Source of the DNA: JAZLIC01 sp045617225 | GTDB taxonomy: Bacteria > Bacillota > Clostridia > Monoglobales > Monoglobaceae | NCBI GenBank assembly: GCA_045617225.1 | Contig: JAZLIC010000100.1 | Coordinates: 1 to 6,384 of the forward strand | Direction: 5' to 3' | Length of the DNA stretch: 6,384 nt | Part shown: positions 1 through 5,322 of the stretch, piece after piece | Numbering within the stretch: the first letter of the stretch is position 1 | How the letters are laid out: every line of letters begins with the position of its first letter | The notes under the pieces: generated by a model | Seen by the model: the letters and a program-made list of their open reading frames with translations, nothing else | Told to the model about the DNA's origin: nothing | Database searches by the model: none | Made by a program: the position numbers and the translations under genes

Positions 1-17
1 ATTGATTTTTTCTTCAT
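1..17 (-). CDS. Start of an unidentified gene, fifth in the marR-adaptor-ABC operon (cut by window edge)
   Basis: Only the first five codons are visible: ATG at 17-15 on the minus strand, reading MKKKS and continuing out of the window. The start is supported by a near-perfect ribosome binding site (AGGAGGT, 28-22) four bases upstream, which overlaps the stop codon of the permease gene. The gap to the permease stop is nine bases and holds no terminator, so the gene should be cotranscribed with the exporter. A lysine-rich N-terminus fits the start of a signal peptide or membrane protein, but five residues prove nothing. An additional exporter component, a secreted protein or a TolC-like protein are all possible. 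That the gene exists is fairly sure; its function is unknown. Confidence 0.6.
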
Positions 18-21
18 ATTG

Positions 22-28
22 ACCTCCT
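22..28 (-). promoter_or_regulatory. Ribosome binding site of the edge gene
   Basis: On the minus strand the sequence reads AGGAGGT four bases before an ATG, with its first bases inside the TAG stop of the permease gene (29-27). It is the main evidence that another gene begins at position 17. Confidence 0.7.
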
Positions 29-1205
29 ATTCGTGTCTTAATGCATCAATTGGGTTGAGTTTTGCGGCGTTCTTTGCCGGGAGATAACCGAACAGTATAC
101 CTATACCCACGGAAACACTGAATGCGATAGCGATTGCACCAAGAGATGGCACCGCAGTCAGACTTAGAAGGTTTCCGAATAGGACCGCTAAAACCGAGCC
201 TACTATTATTCCTATTACGCCGCCGACGCCGCTGATTGTGCCGGCTTCTATTACAAATTGCGACATTATGTCTTTTCCCTTTGCGCCGAGGGACTTTCTA
301 ATACCGATTTCCCTTGTACGCTCCGTAACCGATACCAACATTATATTCATAATGCCTATTCCGCCTACCAAGAGAGATATGCCCGCAATGCAGACGAGAA
401 GTGTTTTCATAGTGCCGGTCAGGGTGCTTGCAATATCTAAAATCTGTTTCATACCGATTGCCTGATAATAGTCACTGTCGCCGATTTTGTTATCAAGCAT
501 TGTTTTGATTACAACCAAAGCAGGGTCTGTTTTTTCATCGTTAATTGCAGCCAAAACATACGAGCTTATAAAATCTGTCTTTGACATTGTAATGGCGTTG
601 GTGTATGGAATATATATTACTTCATCGCCCGTACCTGCGGTAGAGTCCTCTTTTTCTTTAAGGACGCCTACTATTTTATAAGTGTTTCCGTTTATCTTTA
701 TGCTCTGTCCCAGTGCGGACTCGCCGCCAAACAGTTCCTTTTGAATATATGTACCTACTACGCAGACCTTTTGCTTATGCTCTACATCTATGTACTGCAA
801 AAATCTGCCTTGCTCCACTTCGATGCTTTTTATATCATAAAACTGTTCGTTTACGCCTGTTAAATTTGTGGTTATATCGTCACCGTTTAATTTTACGGTC
901 GCTTGCTGTACGGAAACGGAGGGAGAATATCCAATAAGCAAATCAGGGTGTTCGTCTATAAGCTTTTCAAAATCTTTCTCCGATACGCTTCGTCTGCCGC
1001 CACGGTCCTGGACAACTACATTTATCGTGTTTGTGCCTATTTCTGCAAATTGGTCGTTTACCATACCCATCATACCGTTCATTAAACTGATTAGGATTAT
1101 AACCGCCGAAACACCGATGATAATTCCAAGCATGGTAAGAAGTGAGCGCATCTTGTCATATTTGATATTTGCAAGCGCAAGAAAAAGTGATTTTTTAAAG
1201 TTCAT
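27..1205 (-). CDS. MacB/FtsX-type ABC transporter permease
   Basis: This is a 392-residue integral membrane permease of the MacB/YknZ class, the membrane partner of the ATPase encoded just upstream. Predicted topology is one N-terminal helix (about 22-44), a large extracytoplasmic MacB-type core domain (about 45-265), then three helices (about 267-291, 319-345 and 355-375). The family hallmark after helix 2 is present: GGIGIMNIMLVSVTERTREI, then GIRKSLGA (281-308). The C-terminal AAKLNPIDALR (380-390) also matches the family. Such permeases do not pump by moving substrate through a channel; they transmit ATP-driven movement to the adaptor (mechanotransmission). I chose ATG 1205 (MNFKKS) rather than the in-frame ATG at 1229. 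A GGGGA purine stretch lies eight bases before 1205, while nothing resembling a ribosome binding site precedes 1229. The gene overlaps the ATPase gene by 11 bases. The substrate cannot be deduced from the sequence; antimicrobial peptides, lipopeptides or other amphiphiles are typical for the family. Confidence 0.93.
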   Translation of the reverse strand: MNFKKSLFLALANIKYDKMRSLLTMLGIIIGVSAVIILISLMNGMMGMVNDQFAEIGTNTINVVVQDRGGRRSVSEKDFEKLIDEHPDLLIGYSPSVSVQQATVKLNGDDITTNLTGVNEQFYDIKSIEVEQGRFLQYIDVEHKQKVCVVGTYIQKELFGGESALGQSIKINGNTYKIVGVLKEKEDSTAGTGDEVIYIPYTNAITMSKTDFISSYVLAAINDEKTDPALVVIKTMLDNKIGDSDYYQAIGMKQILDIASTLTGTMKTLLVCIAGISLLVGGIGIMNIMLVSVTERTREIGIRKSLGAKGKDIMSQFVIEAGTISGVGGVIGIIVGSVLAVLFGNLLSLTAVPSLGAIAIAFSVSVGIGILFGYLPAKNAAKLNPIDALRHE

Positions 1206-1941
1206 ATTCTTCGTCCCCGCTTCCTGCATATATGGTTGTGGTAAATGCGTTTATATCCGGCGCACCGTCGTATGTAACACGCCCGTCCTGAATTCTTATA
1301 ACACGCTTTGCCTGTGCCGCAATGGTGTTATCGTGTGTAATCAGCACGATTGTGTTACCCTCTTTGTTTAGTTGCTTTAAAAATTTAAGTACATCTTTAC
1401 CTGTTCTGGAGTCCAAAGCACCTGTCGGCTCGTCGGCAAGGATAATTGACGGTTCGCCTGCAAGGGCACGTGCTATTGAAACCCTCTGTTGCTGACCACC
1501 GGAGAGCTGTGAGGGCATATTCGATGCCTTGTCTTTAAGACCTACACGCTCTAATGAGGCAAGGGCACGCTTTGACTGTTCACGAGGGCTCATTCCGCCA
1601 TAGAGGAGAGGAAGTTCTACATTCTGTTGGACGGTGAGCTTGGGAATCAGGTTATATTGCTGAAAGATAAAGCCTAACTGTTTGTTCCTGATTTCTGCTT
1701 GCTCGTTGTCATTCATCTGGCTTACATCTCTGCCGTTTAGGAAGTAACTTCCGCTTGTGGGAACATCAAGACAACCGATGATATTCATACAGGTGGATTT
1801 ACCGCTTCCCGATTGACCTACGATTGCCACGAATTCGCCTTCGTACACCTTCATTGAGATACCGTCTATTGCGTGTATCTCGGTGTCGCCCATTTTATAA
1901 ATCTTATATATATCTCTAAATTCAATAAGCGGTGTATCCAT
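1195..1941 (-). CDS. MacB/LolD-type ABC transporter ATP-binding protein
   Basis: This 248-residue cytoplasmic ATPase powers the neighbouring permease. All nucleotide-binding motifs are intact and in order: Walker A GQSGSGKST (42-50), Q-loop in FIFQQYNL (91-98), ABC signature LSGGQQQRVSIARAL (146-160), Walker B IILADE (166-171), D-loop ALD (175-177) and the switch histidine in ITHD (201-204). The EPTGALDSRTGKDVL stretch after Walker B is typical of the MacB/LolD/YknY subfamily. In E. coli MacB the ATPase and permease are one polypeptide; here they are separate genes, as in B. subtilis yknY/yknZ. About 25 residues after the last conserved strand (INAFTTTIYAGSGDEEYEL) extend past the usual end and look unstructured and acidic. 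The start codon shares one base with the adaptor stop (TAATG), which suggests translational coupling, and the ribosome binding site GGAGGT lies inside the adaptor gene. Confidence 0.95.
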   Translation of the reverse strand: MDTPLIEFRDIYKIYKMGDTEIHAIDGISMKVYEGEFVAIVGQSGSGKSTCMNIIGCLDVPTSGSYFLNGRDVSQMNDNEQAEIRNKQLGFIFQQYNLIPKLTVQQNVELPLLYGGMSPREQSKRALASLERVGLKDKASNMPSQLSGGQQQRVSIARALAGEPSIILADEPTGALDSRTGKDVLKFLKQLNKEGNTIVLITHDNTIAAQAKRVIRIQDGRVTYDGAPDINAFTTTIYAGSGDEEYEL

Positions 1942-3605
1942 TACTTGCCACCTCCGCCTCCGGGCGGCATCATTCCGCCGTGATTCATACCGCCGCCCTG
2001 AGGTAATTGAAGGGCGCTTGATGCTTGCTTCATATAGATTTCGTCGCCTTCGCTTAAACCGCTTATTATTTCGATATAGTCGCCGTCGCTTGCACCGGTT
2101 TTTACCTTTGTGCTTTTAAAGCCTTCCGGTGCGTCGTCCTTATCGTCTGTCTTTTCACCACGGACATATACTATATCACCGCGGTTTAAAGCGCTTGCCG
2201 GTATTGCAAGAACATTTGTTGCCGAAGATAAGATAATCTTCGCCTCTATATTCATTCCGGGCAGAATGTTATCATCCTGGTCGGTAATACGCACCTTTAC
2301 AGGGTATGTAGTAACGCCGTTTGTACCTGTTGTACCGTTTATGCTTACATTTTCAACGACACCGTGATATTCTCCGTCTGCCGCTTCGACAGTTATAACA
2401 ACCTCTTGTCCCTTGCTTACCTTCTTTACATCAAGTTCGTCTACATTCAGGTCAAAGACAAGACTGCTCATATCATATATGACCGCAAGAGCGTTTGAAC
2501 TTGCCGAAGTGCCGGTTGCCGACGCAGATGCCGCCATTGATGTTGCACCCTCGTATTTATCGCCCTTCTTTTTATTCTTTGTAACAACCGTTCCCGAAAT
2601 AGGAGCGGTTATTGTATAATCCTCAAGCTTTTTCAAAACCTTTTTTCCGGCGATTTCTGCTTCATTTATCCCTATTTGTGCATCGGATAACTGGTTTGAT
2701 ACGGCGGTTGAGGAGAGGACTGCGATTATTTGGTTTGCACTTACAAAGTCGCCCTCCTTAAAGTTTATGCGTTCCACTTTGCCTGAGGCATTTGCAATTA
2801 CCGCTATATCGGTCATATTGGTAAAGACGCCCGAATTATTGCAGGCGTAGCCATTTATCATAGCGGTAGCGGTATCGCCTGCCATAACCGCACCGGGGTT
2901 TTTGACATCAATTGTTACATAGCGTACTTGCATATAACCTTCGGTTGCAAAGGTGGCACTGCCTACATTGCTGACTGCTCCGTATAATGTTGCGCCTGAA
3001 TTTGTAAGGGTTACGGTTGCATTGTCGCCTACCCTTATATTGTTTGCATCTGCATCATTAAAAGGGAGTTTAAGTGTTAAATAATCATCATTATATAAGT
3101 CTGCAATTTTTGTACCTGCGTTTATATTGTTGCCCTCTTTTACATAAATGGTCTGTATCTTTCCGGAAAAGTCGGAACGGATGTAGAGGTCATTATTGTT
3201 ACTGCTTGCATTCTCATATGCGTTTTGACTTCTTTGAGAGGAAAGCTTTGCGCTTTTTAAATCAAGCTCCGCAGTTTCTGCATCAAACTGATACATAAGG
3301 TCGCCTTTGTTTACATAATCGCCTTCCTCAAAGGGAGCTTCCAAAATCTCGCCTGTGACCAAAGGAATGATTGAATATTCGGCATTCGGCTCAATAACAG
3401 AACTGCCGGTAATGGTTTCTTCAATATCTCGTCTTTCAACAAAGACAGGTACTTCCGAAAGGCTTTTCTTCTTTTTAAAGCTTGATGTAGCAGCGGAAAC
3501 TACGATTGTGAGTATAAGTATTATTGCAATGATAATTGAAATAATTTTATGTTTCTTTATGAAAGATAATATTCCCCAAAAAAGGTTCTTAAAAAAGTTC
3601 TTCAT
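1941..3605 (-). CDS. HlyD/MacA-type membrane fusion (adaptor) protein with two tandem lipoyl-barrel modules
   Basis: This 554-residue adaptor is anchored by one N-terminal membrane helix (about 21-39), with the rest outside the membrane. It should link the ABC permease to the exterior. Two similar modules follow one another. Module 1 has a lipoyl half with GEILEAPFEEGDYVNKGDLM (85-104), a short helical segment (about 109-137), a second lipoyl half with SGKIQTIYVKEG (147-158) and a beta-barrel (about 175-250). Module 2 has SGKVERINFKEGDFVSANQI (274-293), helices (about 301-329), TAPISGTVV (333-341) and a barrel (about 382-458). A low-complexity Ser/Ala linker interrupts module 2 (about 354-373). 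A membrane-proximal-like domain with AIPASALNRGDIVYV follows (467-481). The tail (537-554) is rich in Gly, Met, Pro and His. MacA-type adaptors are usually under 400 residues with one module. The hairpins are far shorter than those that reach TolC, which fits a monoderm host. The start is ATG 3605, with AAGGAGG twelve bases upstream inside marR, a rather long spacing. Family assignment is firm; the substrate is unknown. Confidence 0.9.
   Translation of the reverse strand: MKNFFKNLFWGILSFIKKHKIISIIIAIILILTIVVSAATSSFKKKKSLSEVPVFVERRDIEETITGSSVIEPNAEYSIIPLVTGEILEAPFEEGDYVNKGDLMYQFDAETAELDLKSAKLSSQRSQNAYENASSNNNDLYIRSDFSGKIQTIYVKEGNNINAGTKIADLYNDDYLTLKLPFNDADANNIRVGDNATVTLTNSGATLYGAVSNVGSATFATEGYMQVRYVTIDVKNPGAVMAGDTATAMINGYACNNSGVFTNMTDIAVIANASGKVERINFKEGDFVSANQIIAVLSSTAVSNQLSDAQIGINEAEIAGKKVLKKLEDYTITAPISGTVVTKNKKKGDKYEGATSMAASASATGTSASSNALAVIYDMSSLVFDLNVDELDVKKVSKGQEVVITVEAADGEYHGVVENVSINGTTGTNGVTTYPVKVRITDQDDNILPGMNIEAKIILSSATNVLAIPASALNRGDIVYVRGEKTDDKDDAPEGFKSTKVKTGASDGDYIEIISGLSEGDEIYMKQASSALQLPQGGGMNHGGMMPPGGGGGK
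1950..1955 (-). promoter_or_regulatory. Ribosome binding site of the ABC ATPase, inside the adaptor's Gly-rich tail codons
   Basis: GGAGGT on the minus strand lies eight bases before the ATPase ATG (1941). The same bases encode part of the adaptor's terminal glycine run, so the glycine codons also serve as the initiation signal for the next gene. Confidence 0.75.
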
Positions 3606-3607
3606 TA

Positions 3608-4075
3608 TTATATGGTGCCTCCTTCATTTTGCGCTAAAGATTTTTCTATTGAGTTTACTATACCTTCAAAAATGTTTATGTAGTTATTTGCATTGTCAAT
3701 CCCTGCATCCTGAAAGGCAGAAGTGATGGCACCTAAAAAGGCCATTGCTTGTGAACGCATAAGTTCTTCCCCTTTTTGAGTAAGGCGGAAGTGTATGCGC
3801 CTGGCGTCCTTTTTGTCATAGGAGCGTGTGATAAGACCTTTCTTTTTAAGATTTACCGCCATCTGCGTCACTGCCGGTTTTGAAACGCTTATTTCGTCGC
3901 TGATTTCGGAAAGAGTGGGTTTTGTAGCCGATGTCTTATTTTTATGTATAATGCACATAAGAAAGAACTCACTTTTGTTAATACCGACGCTGTCAAATTC
4001 CTTGGCAATTATTTTATGTAATTTTTGATTTGAAGTATAAAGACGCATCAATAAATCGTGATTTTCGAAAATCAT
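3608..4075 (-). CDS. MarR-family winged-helix transcriptional regulator
   Basis: This 155-residue protein is a typical length for the MarR family, which act as dimers and usually repress an adjacent efflux or stress operon until a small ligand or oxidation releases them. The winged helix-turn-helix spans about residues 54-100. It comprises the first helix TLSEISDEI (54-62), the recognition helix within SVSKPAVTQMAVNLKKKGLI (63-82) and the wing DKKDARRIHFRLTQKG (87-102), which has the conserved D and R positions of the family. The N- and C-terminal helices (about 5-45 and 103-150) would form the dimer interface. The start is ATG 4075, with AAGGAGG (4088-4082) six bases upstream. It is the first gene of the exporter operon, two bases before the adaptor gene. 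A perfect palindrome over its own promoter strongly suggests autorepression. The one cysteine (C41) is not in a position I recognise as a known redox switch, so the inducer cannot be guessed. Confidence 0.93.
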   Translation of the reverse strand: MIFENHDLLMRLYTSNQKLHKIIAKEFDSVGINKSEFFLMCIIHKNKTSATKPTLSEISDEISVSKPAVTQMAVNLKKKGLITRSYDKKDARRIHFRLTQKGEELMRSQAMAFLGAITSAFQDAGIDNANNYINIFEGIVNSIEKSLAQNEGGTI

Positions 4076-4104
4076 TTTTTGCCTCCTTACAAATTATTTT
4101 TAAA

Positions 4105-4129
4105 ACTTAGTTAAGTTAATTAACTAAGT
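4105..4129. promoter_or_regulatory. Probable MarR operator: perfect 10-bp inverted repeat
   Basis: Arms ACTTAGTTAA (4105-4114) and TTAACTAAGT (4120-4129) are perfect inverted repeats around the 5-base spacer GTTAA. A second, overlapping perfect palindrome, GTTAATTAAC, sits at 4115-4124. The right arm overlaps the -10 box of the marR promoter and the rest covers the expected transcription start. Bound protein would therefore block RNA polymerase. Size, AT-rich TTAGTTAA/TTAACTAA half-sites and position fit MarR-family operators. That the adjacent MarR protein is the binder is inference. Confidence 0.8.
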
Positions 4130-4155
4130 ATAAAGCAAAGTGTATTCAAAGTCAA
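4127..4155 (-). promoter_or_regulatory. Sigma-A type promoter of the marR-adaptor-ABC operon
   Basis: On the minus strand, -35 TTGACT (4155-4150) and -10 TATACT (4132-4127) are separated by exactly 17 bases. The predicted start is near 4120, inside the inverted repeat, leaving a leader of about 45 bases before the marR ATG. This is the only good promoter seen for the minus-strand genes. No terminator is visible between them, so all five probably depend on it. Confidence 0.8.
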
Positions 4156-4198
4156 TAGCATATTTATGAATAATTTTTAAATATTTTTTGAAAAAGAC

Positions 4199-4227
4199 TT
4201 GCAAATATTTTCCGTAGCGGTTATAAT
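4199..4227 (+). promoter_or_regulatory. Sigma-A type promoter of yajC
   Basis: -35 TTGCAA (4199-4204) and a perfect -10 TATAAT (4222-4227) are separated by 17 bases. The predicted start is near 4234, about 26 bases before the yajC ATG. It faces away from the marR promoter; the two -35 boxes are 43 bases apart across an AT-rich stretch (4156-4198). No copy of the MarR-type palindrome is seen at this promoter, so common control is not evident. Confidence 0.8.
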
Positions 4228-4259
4228 ATCACACATAAAAGTTAAAAGGAGGTATAACT

Positions 4260-4619
4260 ATGGGAGCAGAAGCAGCACAAGGCGGCGCACTTGGTGCATA
4301 TTCACCAATACTTATGTTGGTGATTATGATTGCCATATTTTATTTTGTGTTAATCAGACCACAACGCAAGAAGGATAAGGCACTTAAAGCAATGCTTGCG
4401 GCTTTAAAGGTTGGTGACGAGGTTGCGTCAATCGGCGGTATCCATGGTAAGATTGTAAAAATCAAGGACGATGTATTTGTTCTGGAAACCGGTATCGGTA
4501 CAACAAAGTCGTTTATTACAATCGAAAAGGGTGCTATCAATCGTATGACCAAAGAAGCGGCAACAAAGGCAGAAGCAGAAGAAGTTGAGCCGTTGCCTGA
4601 GGACGAAACAGAAGAATAG
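4260..4619 (+). CDS. yajC: Preprotein translocase accessory subunit YajC
   Basis: This 119-residue single-pass membrane protein associates with SecD/SecF as an accessory part of the Sec protein export machinery. A Gly/Ala-rich N-terminus is followed by a membrane helix (about 15-32) and the diagnostic basic motif LIRPQRKKDK (31-40). The conserved cytoplasmic domain then reads LKVGDEVASIGGIHGKIVKI (49-68), with VLETG at 74-78. The C-terminal tail (about 98-119) is highly acidic and probably disordered. Length and motifs are normal for the family. The start is ATG 4260, with AAAGGAGGT (4245-4253) six bases upstream. It has its own promoter, is followed by a TIGR04086-type gene, and lies upstream of secD, which supports the assignment. 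Confidence 0.95.
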   Translation: MGAEAAQGGALGAYSPILMLVIMIAIFYFVLIRPQRKKDKALKAMLAALKVGDEVASIGGIHGKIVKIKDDVFVLETGIGTTKSFITIEKGAINRMTKEAATKAEAEEVEPLPEDETEE

Positions 4620-4630
4620 TTGCATATTTG

Positions 4631-4671
4631 CCCCACATACAGCATATCCTTAAACATATGTTTATGTGGGG
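4631..4671 (+). promoter_or_regulatory. Intergenic hairpin that buries the ribosome binding site of the TIGR04086-type gene
   Basis: CCCCACATA (4631-4639) pairs perfectly with TATGTGGGG (4663-4671). Inside, CATAT (4643-4647) pairs with ATATG (4656-4660) around an 8-base loop, extending the structure. The 3' arm contains the GGGG of the ribosome binding site GGGGTGA (4668-4674) for the gene starting at 4679. The 5' arm begins 12 bases after the yajC stop, within the footprint of a terminating ribosome. No T-run follows, so it is not an intrinsic terminator. Translational coupling or conditional translation is inferred. Confidence 0.6.
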
Positions 4672-4678
4672 TGATAAT

Positions 4679-5110
4679 ATGAAAAAGGCGTTTCGTGAAA
4701 AGATGCGTTCTAACACAGATGGCGGCAGAGGTGCGGAGGTTGCTTACGGTGCTTTAAATTTACTTCTCACCCTTATGTTATCTGTTGTGTTGCTGTTTTT
4801 GACAGCAATTTTGGCAACATATTTATCCTTTACAGACGGTGCAATAAGGGCCTCTGTGATATGCGTTACGGGGATTTCGGTCATATTTGCCGGTTTCCGT
4901 GCCGCACGCCATTTCGGCAGCAGCGGATTATTGCACGGAAGCCTGTCAGGCGTTTTGTATGTTGTAATGCTTTGTTTTATTGCCTGTATTGCTTTTCGTG
5001 ATTTCGGGCTTAATTCAAACTTTCTATATACCTTGATGCTCGGCATATCCTGCGGAGGCATAGGCGGTATATTCGGAGTGAATACAAGACGAAAGGTAAG
5101 GCATAAGTAA
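4679..5110 (+). CDS. TIGR04086-type (YrzE-like) four-helix membrane protein
   Basis: This 143-residue integral membrane protein has four predicted helices (about 24-48, 55-73, 84-106 and 114-134), a basic N-terminus and a basic C-terminus (TRRKVRHK). Its pattern matches what I recall of the TIGR04086 family of Firmicutes, which often lies next to yajC or secD: FAGFRAARHFGSSGLLHGSL (70-89), followed by GVLY (91-94), and a Gly-rich last helix (GISCGGIGGIFG, 122-133). The molecular function of that family is unknown to me; a link to protein export is suggested only by its neighbours. I chose ATG 4679 because GGGGTGA lies four bases upstream. The in-frame ATG at 4628 would add 17 residues with no ribosome binding site and would start within the hairpin region. 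A terminator follows 15 bases after the stop. Confidence 0.8.
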   Translation: MKKAFREKMRSNTDGGRGAEVAYGALNLLLTLMLSVVLLFLTAILATYLSFTDGAIRASVICVTGISVIFAGFRAARHFGSSGLLHGSLSGVLYVVMLCFIACIAFRDFGLNSNFLYTLMLGISCGGIGGIFGVNTRRKVRHK

Positions 5111-5125
5111 CATTGAATGATTGAT

Positions 5126-5157
5126 ATGGGGCACCTGATTTAGGTGCCTTATTTTTT
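5126..5157 (+). terminator. Intrinsic terminator after the yajC operon
   Basis: GGCACCT (5130-5136) and AGGTGCC (5142-5148) form a perfect 7-bp stem with a 5-base loop. The stem can be extended at its base by G-T and A-T pairs (5126-5129 with 5149-5152), and TTATTTTTT follows. The other strand lacks a T-run, so termination is one-directional. It separates yajC and the TIGR04086-type gene from secD. Confidence 0.92.
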
Positions 5158-5215
5158 GCGTATATGAAAAATGCGGTATTTTTGTAAAAAAACATTAACA
5201 ATTTATCATAAACAC

Positions 5216-5244
5216 TTGACTTGATGACGCATAAAGGATATAAT
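5216..5244 (+). promoter_or_regulatory. Sigma-A type promoter of secD
   Basis: -35 TTGACT (5216-5221) and -10 TATAAT (5239-5244) are separated by 17 bases. Transcription should start near 5251, giving a leader of about 70 bases before the GTG start of secD. The upstream stretch (5158-5215) is AT-rich, with A and T runs that could act as an UP element; I see no gene there. Confidence 0.85.
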
Positions 5245-5291
5245 ACACAGGTATGATTTTGAAAATAATTAAATTTTATAAATAAATGTGT

Positions 5292-5305
5292 CGGATTTTA
5301 ATCCG
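5292..5305 (+). promoter_or_regulatory. Small hairpin in the secD leader, directly upstream of the ribosome binding site
   Basis: CGGAT (5292-5296) and ATCCG (5301-5305) pair around a TTTA loop. The stem ends two bases before the ribosome binding site AAAGGAGG (5307-5314). It leaves the site free and so may keep it accessible, but it is short and could occur by chance. Confidence 0.35.
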
Positions 5306-5322
5306 CAAAGGAGGAAGAAAAA

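Noticed and set aside
1206..1229. Longer permease start at ATG 1229 (adds MQEAGTKN)
   Set aside because: No ribosome binding site precedes it. The ATG at 1205 has a purine-rich stretch at the right distance, and MNFKKSLFLALANI is a typical family N-terminus.
868..1371. 167-codon plus-strand reading frame
   Set aside because: It lies opposite the permease and ATPase genes, whose motifs are unambiguous; its product has no recognisable domain and no ribosome binding site.
4340..4657. Minus-strand reading frames opposite yajC
   Set aside because: They are antisense to a well-recognised yajC with its own promoter and ribosome binding site, and show no family features.
4631..4671. Reading the hairpin as an intrinsic terminator after yajC
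   Set aside because: It is followed by GTGATAATATG rather than a run of T, and the next gene starts immediately.
4628..4678. Longer start for the TIGR04086-type protein at ATG 4628
   Set aside because: No ribosome binding site, the added residues are not typical of the family, and the region forms a hairpin; ATG 4679 has GGGGTGA four bases upstream.
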